Source of the DNA: an uncultured Pelagibacteraceae bacterium
GTDB taxonomy: Bacteria; Pseudomonadota; Alphaproteobacteria; Pelagibacterales; Pelagibacteraceae
DNA length: 59,658 nt
Reading direction: 5' to 3'
Assembly (NCBI GenBank): GCA_902624465.1
Contig: CACNXP010000004.1
Location: forward strand, 1-59,658
Shown here: piece by piece, positions 42,851-51,459 of the stretch
How the letters are laid out: each line of letters starts with the position of its first letter
Position numbering within the stretch: the first letter of the stretch is position 1
Made by a program: the position numbers and the translations under genes
The notes under the pieces: model-generated
Seen by the model: only the letters and a program-made list of their open reading frames with translations
Told to the model about the DNA's origin: nothing
The model's database searches: none

Positions 42851-42897
42851 GTTGTTTATATAGTGTATTAACGCTAAGCGCACACAACATATAGTTG
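42851..42897. promoter_or_regulatory. Probable tandem NrdR boxes upstream of nrdA
   Basis: Two 16-base sites, 42851-42866 (ending TATATAGTGT) and 42882-42897 (ACACAACATATAGTTG), resemble the NrdR consensus ACACTATATATAGTGT at 11 and 12 positions. Their ATATAGT cores lie at 42858 and 42889, exactly 31 bases apart, the three-helical-turn spacing known for NrdR sites on ribonucleotide reductase operons. Confidence 0.65.
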
Positions 42898-42923
42898 TTT
42901 TCGTACTAATAACAAAATATAAT
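42895..42923 (+). promoter_or_regulatory. Predicted nrdA promoter overlapping the second NrdR box
   Basis: TTGTTT (42895-42900), 17 bases, TATAAT (42918-42923). The -35 hexamer overlaps the second NrdR box, which suits repression. The predicted transcript start (about 42930) is next to the ATG at 42932 and there is no ribosome site, so the message would be almost leaderless. Confidence 0.45.
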
Positions 42924-42931
42924 ACAAAAAT

Positions 42932-44872
42932 ATGAATAAAATTCTATCGCAGGCCCTGAAGAAAGCTGTCTCTGAATACAGCCCTCAAGTCAAAGAAGTT
43001 GAAAAAAACAATAGACCTGATCTTTTCTCACTAAACAACGATACTGAACTTTTTCAAAACGATAAAGGCATCATAATTAAAATAGATCGTTCACGAGATG
43101 CGAATTTAACTGACTTTGGAAAAGCAACTTTAAAAGATAGATATCTTGGTCACAACGAATCTTTTCAAGATTTATTTGCAAGAGTTGCAAGCACATATGC
43201 AGATGATAATCTTCATGCTCAAAGAATTTATAATTATATAAGTAATCTCTGGTTCATGCCAGCAACTCCTGTTTTGTCAAATGGTGGAACAAAAAGAGGT
43301 TTGCCAATTTCTTGTTTTTTAAATGAGGCCTCGGATAGTTTAGGAGGTATTTTAGATCTTTGGAGCGAAAATGTTTGGTTGGCTGCAAAAGGTGGTGGTA
43401 TTGGAAGTTACTGGGGTAACTTAAGATCGATTGGAGAGAAAATTGGTAAAGTTGGAAAAACTTCAGGAATAATTCCGTTTATAAAAGTTATGGACTCTTT
43501 GACTATGGCGATCAGCCAAGGATCTTTAAGACGAGGTTCAGCTGCTTGTTATCTTCCAATTGATCATCCTGAAATTGAAGAGTTTATTGAAATGAGAAGA
43601 CCTACTGGTGGTGATCCAAATAGAAAAGCTTTAAATCTACATCATGGAGTTTTGGTTTCAGATGCGTTCATGCGAGCTGTTGAAACTGATGATCAATGGG
43701 CTTTGAAAAGTCCAGCAGACGGAACGATACAACAAACTATATCTGCAAGAAACTTATGGATAAGATTGTTAACAGCTAGAATTGAAACCGGAGAGCCATA
43801 CATTATTTATATAGATACAGTTAATAGACAAATCCCACAACATCATAAGCTTGCAAACTTAACAGTAAAAACTTCTAACCTATGTAGTGAAATAACTTTA
43901 CCGACAGGGATTGATAAAGATGGAAACGATAGAACAGCTGTATGTTGTTTATCATCCCTTAATTTGGAAAAATATGATGAGTGGAAAGATGATCCCAACA
44001 TGATTAGTGATGTTATGAGATTTTTAGATAATGTCTTGTCAGATTTTATTAATAAAGCTCCTGAACAATTTAAAGATGCAAAATATTCTGCAGAAAGAGA
44101 AAGAAGTGTTGGCCTTGGAGTAATGGGTTTTCACTCATTTTTACAAAAAAATAGAATCCCGCTTGAGTCGGTAATGGCTAAATCTTGGAACAAAAAAATA
44201 TTTAAACAAATTGATGAACAAGTTAATAAGGCTTCAAAAGATTTAGCTGAAGAAAGAGGCGCTTGTCCAGATGCGGCAGAATATGGATTTAAAGAAAGAT
44301 TTTCTAACAAGACAGCAATAGCACCAACAGCTTCTATTTCAATTATATGTGGAGGAGCTTCTCCTGGTGTTGAACCGATTGCAGCCAATAGTTATACGCA
44401 TAAAACTTTGTCAGGATCTTTTAACGTTAGAAATAGATATTTAGAAGAAATTTTAGAGAGTCATGGTAAAAATAATGATGAGACATGGTCAACAATTACT
44501 ACAAACCAAGGATCGGTATCTCATTTAGATTTTTTAACAGATTTAGAAAAAGATGTTTTTAAAACTGCTTTTGAATTAAATCAAAAATGGATTATTGAAC
44601 TGAGCGGGGATCGAACTCCATATATTTCTCAAGCACAATCAGTTAATTTGTTTTTACCAGCAGATGTACATAAAAGAGAATTACATAGAATTCATTTTGA
44701 TGCGTGGAAAAAAGGTTTAAAAAGCCTTTATTATTGCAGATCGAAATCAATTCAAAGAGCTGAAAATATCAATAATGCTAAATCAACTGATATTACAGCC
44801 AATGTATATAAATCAAAAAATCAACAAACTAACGAACAACCAGAATATGAGGAGTGTTTATCATGTCAGTAA
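42932..44872 (+). CDS. nrdA: Ribonucleoside-diphosphate reductase, large (alpha) subunit
   Basis: 646 residues. LPISCFLNEASDSLGGI and AVCCLSSLNL hold the redox cysteines, SNLCSEITLP the catalytic Cys/Glu, and the C-terminal ECLSCQ the shuttle CxxC pair. The N-terminal ATP-cone that gives dATP shut-off in E. coli NrdA is not present; conserved sequence starts near residue 50. It reduces ribonucleotides to deoxyribonucleotides with NrdB. The gene lies behind likely NrdR boxes. Confidence 0.96.
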   Translation: MNKILSQALKKAVSEYSPQVKEVEKNNRPDLFSLNNDTELFQNDKGIIIKIDRSRDANLTDFGKATLKDRYLGHNESFQDLFARVASTYADDNLHAQRIYNYISNLWFMPATPVLSNGGTKRGLPISCFLNEASDSLGGILDLWSENVWLAAKGGGIGSYWGNLRSIGEKIGKVGKTSGIIPFIKVMDSLTMAISQGSLRRGSAACYLPIDHPEIEEFIEMRRPTGGDPNRKALNLHHGVLVSDAFMRAVETDDQWALKSPADGTIQQTISARNLWIRLLTARIETGEPYIIYIDTVNRQIPQHHKLANLTVKTSNLCSEITLPTGIDKDGNDRTAVCCLSSLNLEKYDEWKDDPNMISDVMRFLDNVLSDFINKAPEQFKDAKYSAERERSVGLGVMGFHSFLQKNRIPLESVMAKSWNKKIFKQIDEQVNKASKDLAEERGACPDAAEYGFKERFSNKTAIAPTASISIICGGASPGVEPIAANSYTHKTLSGSFNVRNRYLEEILESHGKNNDETWSTITTNQGSVSHLDFLTDLEKDVFKTAFELNQKWIIELSGDRTPYISQAQSVNLFLPADVHKRELHRIHFDAWKKGLKSLYYCRSKSIQRAENINNAKSTDITANVYKSKNQQTNEQPEYEECLSCQ

Positions 44873-45879
44873 CAGATAAAATTAAGACAGAAAAGAAAGA
44901 AATAATTCAACCTAAAAAAATGGGATTATTAGTGGAGAATCCTGTTTATAAACCATTTAGATATCCTTGGTGCTATGATGCGTGGTTAACTCAACAAAGA
45001 ATACACTGGTTGCCAGAAGAGGTCCCACTTGGAGACGATGTTAGAGATTGGCAAAAAAACTTATCTCAGCCAGAAAAAAATCTAGTAACACAAATTTTTA
45101 GATTTTTTACTCAAGCAGATGTTGAAGTAAATAATTGTTATTTAAGACATTACACAACTGTTTTTAAGCCAACTGAAGTTTTAATGATGATGACAGCTTT
45201 CGCTGCAATGGAGACAGTACATGTTGCAGCTTACTCTCATTTACTTGATACTATTGGAATGCCAGAGTCAGAATACTCTGCTTTCATGAAATATAAAGAA
45301 ATGAAAGATAAATACGATTACATGCAAGGATTTAATGTTAACTCAAAAGAAGACATAGCAAAAACAGTGGCAGTATTTAGTGCCTTTACAGAGGGCTTAC
45401 AACTTTTTGCAAGTTTTGCAATCCTGTTAAATTTTCCAAGACATAATAAATTAAAAGGAATGGGACAGATAGTAACTTGGTCGGTTAGAGATGAAACTCT
45501 TCATTGTAATTCTATGATAAGAATTTTTAAAGAGTTTATAAAAGAAAACCCAGAAATCTGGACACCTAAATTAAAAAAAGAACTTTATGAAGCATGTAGA
45601 ACAATCATTTCTCACGAGGATGCTTTCATTGATTTAGCTTTTGAGATGGGTCCAATGGAAGGTTTAACAGCTCAGGAAGTTAAAGATTACATTAGATTCA
45701 TTGGAAATAGAAGATTAGTTCAACTTGGTCTTGAACCAATTTACGATGTAGAAAAAAATCCTCTAGGATGGCTTGATACCATGTTAAATGCTGTTGAACA
45801 CATGAACTTTTTTGAAGGTCGTGCAACAGAATATTCTAAAGCATCAACTCAGGGAACTTGGGTAGAAGCATTTAGTTAG
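44863..45879 (+). CDS. nrdB: Ribonucleoside-diphosphate reductase, small (beta) subunit
   Basis: 338 residues from the ATG at 44863, chosen over a GTG at 44854 because GAGGAG lies at a good distance before it. All metal ligands can be placed: Asp86, Glu117, His120, Glu177, Glu211 and His214, and Tyr124 stands at the radical position (ETVHVAAYSH), with the same spacing as E. coli D84/E115/H118/Y122/E204/E238/H241. This supports a class Ia-type tyrosyl radical enzyme. It overlaps the end of nrdA by 10 bases. Confidence 0.95.
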   Translation: MSVTDKIKTEKKEIIQPKKMGLLVENPVYKPFRYPWCYDAWLTQQRIHWLPEEVPLGDDVRDWQKNLSQPEKNLVTQIFRFFTQADVEVNNCYLRHYTTVFKPTEVLMMMTAFAAMETVHVAAYSHLLDTIGMPESEYSAFMKYKEMKDKYDYMQGFNVNSKEDIAKTVAVFSAFTEGLQLFASFAILLNFPRHNKLKGMGQIVTWSVRDETLHCNSMIRIFKEFIKENPEIWTPKLKKELYEACRTIISHEDAFIDLAFEMGPMEGLTAQEVKDYIRFIGNRRLVQLGLEPIYDVEKNPLGWLDTMLNAVEHMNFFEGRATEYSKASTQGTWVEAFS

Positions 45880-45885
45880 TATCAA

Positions 45886-46497
45886 GTGCAAGACTTTGGT
45901 CTAGTAGTTATTGGAGCACATTCAGGACTTTATTTAAAAGATCTAGTAAATCAATATCAAGATAGAAACGTACTTTTAGTTGAGCCTGTTCCTTATAACT
46001 ATGAAATACTAAATTCTGAATACAAAGATAATTCTAAAATTACAATTTGTAAAAATGCAATAATAGATAAATCTAAAAAAGATTTTTTTTATTATGTGAA
46101 AAAAGATTCGATAGCTAAACTCGGAAAGCATTGGGCGAGCCAAATAGGATCATTCGACAAAAATCATATTCTAAATCATAAGAATAAAAGATTTGACATC
46201 AAAGAAGATGATATAGAAACTATTCAAATTGAATTTATTACTTTTGATGATTTAATTCAAAAATATTCAATCAAAACAATTGATAAACTCCAAATAGATG
46301 TAGAAGGTGCAGAATATAAAATTATGAATTCAATAAACTTTCAGAAAATAGAGATAAATAAAATACTTTTTGAATCAAAACATTTTGATGGTACTTTTAT
46401 TGAGGGAAAAAAATTACAAGAGATAGAAGAAAAACTTAAGTCAAACGGCTACAAACTTCAGCAAATAGATAAAGAGAATATTTTGGCTAGCAAATAA
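45886..46497 (+). CDS. FkbM-family methyltransferase
   Basis: 203 residues with a SAM-binding fold: VVIGAHSGLYLKDLV, LLVEPVPYNYEIL and IDKLQIDVEGAEYKIM are the FkbM pattern. The gene starts with GTG six bases after nrdB. FkbM proteins O-methylate sugars, peptides or lipids, so a link to RNR is not expected; it is probably a passenger in the operon. Confidence 0.82.
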   Translation: MQDFGLVVIGAHSGLYLKDLVNQYQDRNVLLVEPVPYNYEILNSEYKDNSKITICKNAIIDKSKKDFFYYVKKDSIAKLGKHWASQIGSFDKNHILNHKNKRFDIKEDDIETIQIEFITFDDLIQKYSIKTIDKLQIDVEGAEYKIMNSINFQKIEINKILFESKHFDGTFIEGKKLQEIEEKLKSNGYKLQQIDKENILASK

Positions 46498-46501
46498 GTA
46501 T

Positions 46502-47626
46502 TTATCTCTGATTTAATTGTAATACTTTTCTGTGTTTGCTACCTTTATAGCTCGCTAGTGGTCTAATAAGTTTATTTGCAGCATGTTGCTCCATTATGTG
46601 TGCCGACCAACCTGTGATTCTTGAAATTACAAATATTGGTGTAAAAAAATCAGTATCAAAACCCATCAAGTGGTAAGTAGGTCCAGTTGGATAGTCGACA
46701 TTTGGATGAATATTTTTTCTATCAATCATTACTTTTTCAACAATATCGTAAATTTTTTCAAATTTTTTATCCTTTTTTATTTTTGCAACTTTTGCAAAAT
46801 ATTTTCTCATGGTTGGAACCCTAGAGTCTCCTGATTTATAAACTCTATGTCCAAAACCCATCACTACCTCTTTTTTATCTAATGCATTATTTATCCACTT
46901 AAGAGCATTATTTGGAGATTTAATTTTATTCATCATGTGCATTACTTCTTCATTTGCACCACCATGAAGAGGGCCTTTCAAACTAGCTATTGCTCCAGTT
47001 ATTGCCCCATGAATGTCTGACAAACTACTTGTGATCGTTCTTGCCGTAAATGTTGAAACATTAAAGCTATGTTCAGCATATAAGATTAAAGATACATCAA
47101 ATGCTTTTACAATTTCTTTCTGTGGAACTTTTCCAAAGCACATATAGAAAAAATTCTCCGCTATGTTTAGATTTTTTTTAGGTTTAATAATATTTTTCCC
47201 TTTTCTAATTCTATAAAAAGCGGCTAATGCTGTAGGGGTTTTTGCCAAAATTCTTATGGCTTTTCTCATATTTGCTTCCTCTGAGGAGTCAGTCGTCTCT
47301 TTGTCCTCAAGCCCCATTATGCTTACTGCCGTTCTAGCAACATCCATTGGATGAGATTTTTTTGGCATTTTTTTAATTATTGAATAAAGATCTTTGGACA
47401 AGTCTCTATTATTTTTTTCCTCTTTTTCAAACTTTCTTAGCTGTATTGTATTCGGTAAATCCTTATTTAAAATTAAATAAGCCACTTCTTCAAATCTACA
47501 ATATTCGCATAAATCTTGAGCTGCATAACCTCTATATGTAAGAGAGTTGATTTCAGGCATAACTTTAGAAACTTCTGTTTCATCAACAACTATTCCTAGT
47601 AAACCTTTTTTTATATCATCACTCAT
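46502..47626 (-). CDS. prpC: 2-methylcitrate synthase
   Basis: 374 residues of the citrate synthase family. GPLHGGANEEV and GFGHRVYKSGDSRVP carry catalytic His residues, and TYRGYAAQDLCE is typical of the short methylcitrate/citrate synthase group. Adjacent prpB and prpD support PrpC, which joins propionyl-CoA and oxaloacetate. It may also have citrate synthase activity. The start overlaps the prpB stop by one base. Confidence 0.92.
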   Translation of the reverse strand: MSDDIKKGLLGIVVDETEVSKVMPEINSLTYRGYAAQDLCEYCRFEEVAYLILNKDLPNTIQLRKFEKEEKNNRDLSKDLYSIIKKMPKKSHPMDVARTAVSIMGLEDKETTDSSEEANMRKAIRILAKTPTALAAFYRIRKGKNIIKPKKNLNIAENFFYMCFGKVPQKEIVKAFDVSLILYAEHSFNVSTFTARTITSSLSDIHGAITGAIASLKGPLHGGANEEVMHMMNKIKSPNNALKWINNALDKKEVVMGFGHRVYKSGDSRVPTMRKYFAKVAKIKKDKKFEKIYDIVEKVMIDRKNIHPNVDYPTGPTYHLMGFDTDFFTPIFVISRITGWSAHIMEQHAANKLIRPLASYKGSKHRKVLQLNQR

Positions 47627-48522
47627 TATTCATGTCCCTTAGTACTAAAGTTATAAATTTTTTCATCCAGACTATTGTACTTTTCATATTCAACAAGCTC
47701 ATAAAGTCTTTTTCTAGTTTGCATCTTATCTATGATATTATTTTGATGTCCATTTGCATAAATGTCTCGTAATCCATCTTCAACATTTTTCATAGCAAGT
47801 CTTTGAGTGGTTACTGGGTAAATTACAATATTGTATCCAAATTTTTCTAATTCTTTATAATTAAACAACTTTGATTTACCAAATTCAGTCATATTAGCTA
47901 GCAAGTAACAAGAAAGTTCTTTTCTTACTTTCTCAAAATCTTTTTCATCGTGTAAAGCTTCAGGGAAAATTATTTCTGCCCCAGCATCCACATAAGCTTT
48001 ACATCTTTCTATCATCTTTTCTATTCCCTCTACACTTTTTGCGTCAGATCTTGCTATAATTTTAAAATTTTCATCTTTTTTTGCCAATACACACTCTTTA
48101 ATCTTTTTAACCATAGCTTCAGTTGATATTAATTCTTTATTATCTAAATGCCCGCATCTTTTTCTTTCAATTTGGTCTTCTAGATGAACAGCTGTAATTC
48201 CAAATTCTTCAAAAGTTTCAATAGTTTCTTTACAAGATTTAAATCCAGTATCAATATCAACAATAGTTGGAAGGTTGGTCACTCGTGAAATAAGGTAAGA
48301 TCTTGTGCTAACATCCTGTAAAGTTGTTAAACCAATATCTGGAAAACCAAGATCGTTTGCCATAACTCCACCAGATACATAAACTGCATCGTATCCAATT
48401 TCTTCAATTAACTTTGCAGTTAAAGGGTTATAGGCTCCTGGAACTCTTAGAATTTTGTTAGATTTTAATTTATTAACAAAATCTTTTCTTTTTTGTGGTG
48501 GCTCTTTTTCAATAAAGTGCAT
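47626..48522 (-). CDS. prpB: 2-methylisocitrate lyase
   Basis: 298 residues of the ICL/PEP mutase family. VYVSGGVMANDLGFPDIGL at the N-terminal side, DIDTGF for metal binding and the catalytic loop RKRCGH identify PrpB. It splits 2-methylisocitrate into pyruvate and succinate. One-base overlaps with both prp neighbours mark one operon. Confidence 0.94.
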   Translation of the reverse strand: MHFIEKEPPQKRKDFVNKLKSNKILRVPGAYNPLTAKLIEEIGYDAVYVSGGVMANDLGFPDIGLTTLQDVSTRSYLISRVTNLPTIVDIDTGFKSCKETIETFEEFGITAVHLEDQIERKRCGHLDNKELISTEAMVKKIKECVLAKKDENFKIIARSDAKSVEGIEKMIERCKAYVDAGAEIIFPEALHDEKDFEKVRKELSCYLLANMTEFGKSKLFNYKELEKFGYNIVIYPVTTQRLAMKNVEDGLRDIYANGHQNNIIDKMQTRKRLYELVEYEKYNSLDEKIYNFSTKGHE

Positions 48523-50024
48523 TAAAAAATACCCTTTTTAAAATTTCTTTTTAACTTTCTTTTTTTTACTTCAATATTTAATTTATCCAATTGACCTGGT
48601 TTTAATTTTTTTAAATTTTGTACTACCTTTAAAAATCTATTACTTTCTTTTTTATCTAAAATATTTTCCGTCAAAGTTATGAATTTATTAATATAATTTT
48701 TTCTTTTAAAAGGTCGCAAACCATAAGGATGAGCATCTGCTACACCTTGTTCCTCTGTAATTTTTTTACCATTATCTAAAGTAATTACTACTTTTGCACC
48801 AAATGCTTTCTTTCGAGGATTAGGATCATGATATTTTTTAGTCCATTTTTTATCTTCATGAGTTTTTATTGATCTCCATATTTTAAGTGTACTTTTTCTT
48901 TTTGCTCTTGTTTTTGTATAAGATTTTATATGATGCCAAGTTCCATCCTCAAGTGCTACAGCAAATATATACATTATTGAGTGATCTAATGTTTCTCTGC
49001 TAGCATTAGGATCCATTTTTTGTGGATCGTTTGCACCTGTTCCGATTACATAATGAGTGTGGTGACTTGTAAAAATATCTATTTTTTTAATCTTATTAAG
49101 ATTTTTAACTTTCTTTTTAAGTTTTTTTGCTAAATCAATTAAAGCTTGAGATTGATATTCTGCAGAATACTCTTTAGTGTAAGTTTCAAGAATCGCTTTT
49201 TTTGTTTCACCTTTTTTTGGTAATGGAACTTTATATAATGCCTTCTTGCCATCAAGAATTCTTGCTATCACACTGTCTTCACCTTCATAAATTGGACTTG
49301 GTGCTCCTTCACCACGCATTACTCTATCAACAGCCTCTATAGCAAGTTTTCCTGCATGTGCGGGAGCATAAGCTTTCCAACTCGAAATTTCTCCTTTTCT
49401 AGATTGTCTTGTAGAAATTGTTGTATGTAATGCCTGCTGAACAGCTTGATAAATAGTTTCAGTTTTTAACCTTAACATTGAACCAATCCCAGCTGCAACA
49501 CTTGGACCTAGGTGAGCTATGTGATCTATTTTATGTTTATGTAAACATATTCCTTTCACTAAATTAACTTGAACCTCATAAGCAGTTATAATTCCTCTCA
49601 AAAGATCTAATCCGTTTTTTTTATTTTGTTGTGCAACACTAATAAGTGGGGGAATGTTATCACCTGGATGACTATAATCAGCAGCTAAAAAAGTATCATG
49701 GAAATCTAATTCTCTTACTGCTGTTCCATTTGACCAAGCTGCCCACTCACAATCAAATTTTAATTTACTATTGACACCAAATAATGTTGCACCATTTTTT
49801 CTTGAATGTTTTAAAGCCATCTCTCTAGACGAAACAACAGGCCTTCTGTTAAGAGATGCTATAGCAACAGATGCATTGTCTATTATTCTATTAATTGACA
49901 TTTCAATTGCATCTTTATTTAACTTAGAATTATCACTTGCAATTTCTGCAATTTTCCATGCAAGCTGATTTTTTTTTGGTAAGTGAATTTTAGATGGGTA
50001 GACTTTAATTTTATGAACTATCAA
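48522..50024 (-). CDS. prpD: 2-methylcitrate dehydratase
   Basis: 500 residues of the MmgE/PrpD family. [20 protein letters not shown] is the conserved substrate-binding region, and [16 protein letters not shown] and [20 protein letters not shown] are further family blocks. It dehydrates methylcitrate to methylaconitate; an aconitase elsewhere would finish the isomerisation. It is the first gene of prpDBC. No propionyl-CoA synthetase or PrpR regulator is next to it. Confidence 0.93.
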   Translation of the reverse strand: MIVHKIKVYPSKIHLPKKNQLAWKIAEIASDNSKLNKDAIEMSINRIIDNASVAIASLNRRPVVSSREMALKHSRKNGATLFGVNSKLKFDCEWAAWSNGTAVRELDFHDTFLAADYSHPGDNIPPLISVAQQNKKNGLDLLRGIITAYEVQVNLVKGICLHKHKIDHIAHLGPSVAAGIGSMLRLKTETIYQAVQQALHTTISTRQSRKGEISSWKAYAPAHAGKLAIEAVDRVMRGEGAPSPIYEGEDSVIARILDGKKALYKVPLPKKGETKKAILETYTKEYSAEYQSQALIDLAKKLKKKVKNLNKIKKIDIFTSHHTHYVIGTGANDPQKMDPNASRETLDHSIMYIFAVALEDGTWHHIKSYTKTRAKRKSTLKIWRSIKTHEDKKWTKKYHDPNPRKKAFGAKVVITLDNGKKITEEQGVADAHPYGLRPFKRKNYINKFITLTENILDKKESNRFLKVVQNLKKLKPGQLDKLNIEVKKRKLKRNFKKGIF

Positions 50025-50078
50025 AATAACTCCTAAATAACGAAGTTGTTTTTAATAGTTAAAAAAAAATAATCAATA

Positions 50079-50762
50079 TTAAAGATATTTTGATACTATT
50101 TTTTCGATACCAATAAAGTCTTTTACTAAGTGATTATGGTAAATTTCATTAGTTTTTTTTTCAGTATATCCATCTTCCATAAGTATAACTGGTATTCCAG
50201 CATCCTTTGCTGCATTTGCGTCAGTTTCGCTATCCCCAATCATTAGCGATTTTTTTATATTACCTTGCAATATTTCAATTACAGATGTTAGGTGTCTTGG
50301 ATCAGGCTTACAATAATCGAATGTGTTATGTCCAGCAACGTATTCAAAAAAATCATAAATACCAATTTTTTTTAAAAGATCGACGGCCAGGTAATCAGTC
50401 TTATTTGTACAAACAGCCATAGATATATTATTTTTTTTTGACCATATTAGAAAATCTTTTACACCATTTATCAGAGTACTTTCGTTAACAATATTTTTCC
50501 CATAGAAGTCAGTAAAATCTTTTATCATTTCTTTTTTAATCTTTTCATCTTGTACCTTTCCAAACTCTTTTTTAGCTTGCCCCCAAATTGACCTTCCAAG
50601 CATCGCACCCGCACCTTGTCCTACAAGATTCCTTATTTCCTCAGTGGATTTTGTGGGATAACCAAATTTTTTCATTACATGATTATGTGCACGCATCAAA
50701 TCTGGTGCTGTATCAACCAAAGTTCCATCTAAATCAAAAAGAATTGTAAAATTTTGACCCAT
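50079..50762 (-). CDS. gph: HAD-family phosphoglycolate phosphatase
   Basis: 227 residues. FDLDGTLVDTAPDL (motif I), VCTNKTD (motif II), the Lys in CKPDPRH and MIGDSETDANAAKDAG (motif IV) are complete. Length and LVGQGAGAMLGR fit Gph, which removes 2-phosphoglycolate formed during DNA repair; related HAD phosphatases cannot be excluded. Confidence 0.87.
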   Translation of the reverse strand: MGQNFTILFDLDGTLVDTAPDLMRAHNHVMKKFGYPTKSTEEIRNLVGQGAGAMLGRSIWGQAKKEFGKVQDEKIKKEMIKDFTDFYGKNIVNESTLINGVKDFLIWSKKNNISMAVCTNKTDYLAVDLLKKIGIYDFFEYVAGHNTFDYCKPDPRHLTSVIEILQGNIKKSLMIGDSETDANAAKDAGIPVILMEDGYTEKKTNEIYHNHLVKDFIGIEKIVSKYL

Positions 50763-50833
50763 AAATAAAAGTTTTTTTAAGAAATATTATGTGAATTAAG
50801 AAACATATATACTTAATATAAAGAATTTCATAG

Positions 50834-51457
50834 ATGAAACAATTAAATTTACAAAAAGCTCAAAACAAACTTCGAAAAAAATTTTTAAAGGTGGGTGTAA
50901 AAATGATTGGCCCTGAAACAATTTTTTTTTCAAAAGATACAAAATTAGGAAAGAATGTGATTATTGAACCCTACGTGGTAATTGGTCCAAAAGTGAAAAT
51001 AGGAAATAATGTTACAATAAAATCTTTTTCGCATTTAGAAAATTGTAAAATAGAAAATAAAGTTGATATTGGACCATATGCAAGAATAAGACCTGGTGTA
51101 GTTTTAAAAAGTGGTTCAAAAATTGGAAATTTTGTTGAAATTAAAAAAAGTACTTTGGGTATAAATTCAAAAGTAAACCATTTAACATATATCGGTGATA
51201 GTGAAATAGGTAAATCAGTCAACATTGGTGCTGGAACGATTACTTGTAATTATGATGGAGTAAAAAAAAATAAAACTAAAATAAAAGATAATGTTTTTAT
51301 TGGTTCAAATTCATCGTTAGTAGCACCAGTTACAATCGAGGAGAATAGTGTGGTTGGGGCTGGTTCGGTTATAACAAAAAAAGTGAAGAAAAAGTCGTTA
51401 GCGTTAACGAGAAGTTTACAGACTGAAATAAAAAATTATAAAAGAAAGTCTAAATAG
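50834..51457 (+). CDS. GlmU C-terminal acetyltransferase-domain protein (no uridylyltransferase domain)
   Basis: 207 residues matching only the left-handed beta-helix half of GlmU. It begins in the linker helix (NKLRKKFLKVGVKMIGPETIFF), then IEPYVVIGP repeats, RIRPG, NHLTYIGDSEIG with the catalytic-type His, GAGTITCNYDGVKKNKT and IGSNSSLVAPV. The approx. 230-residue N-terminal pyrophosphorylase domain (GGxGTRM) is missing and no frame upstream encodes it. It sits directly before glmS (two-base gap), supporting a role acetylating glucosamine-1-phosphate. Confidence 0.87.
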   Translation: MKQLNLQKAQNKLRKKFLKVGVKMIGPETIFFSKDTKLGKNVIIEPYVVIGPKVKIGNNVTIKSFSHLENCKIENKVDIGPYARIRPGVVLKSGSKIGNFVEIKKSTLGINSKVNHLTYIGDSEIGKSVNIGAGTITCNYDGVKKNKTKIKDNVFIGSNSSLVAPVTIEENSVVGAGSVITKKVKKKSLALTRSLQTEIKNYKRKSK

Positions 51458-51459
51458 TT

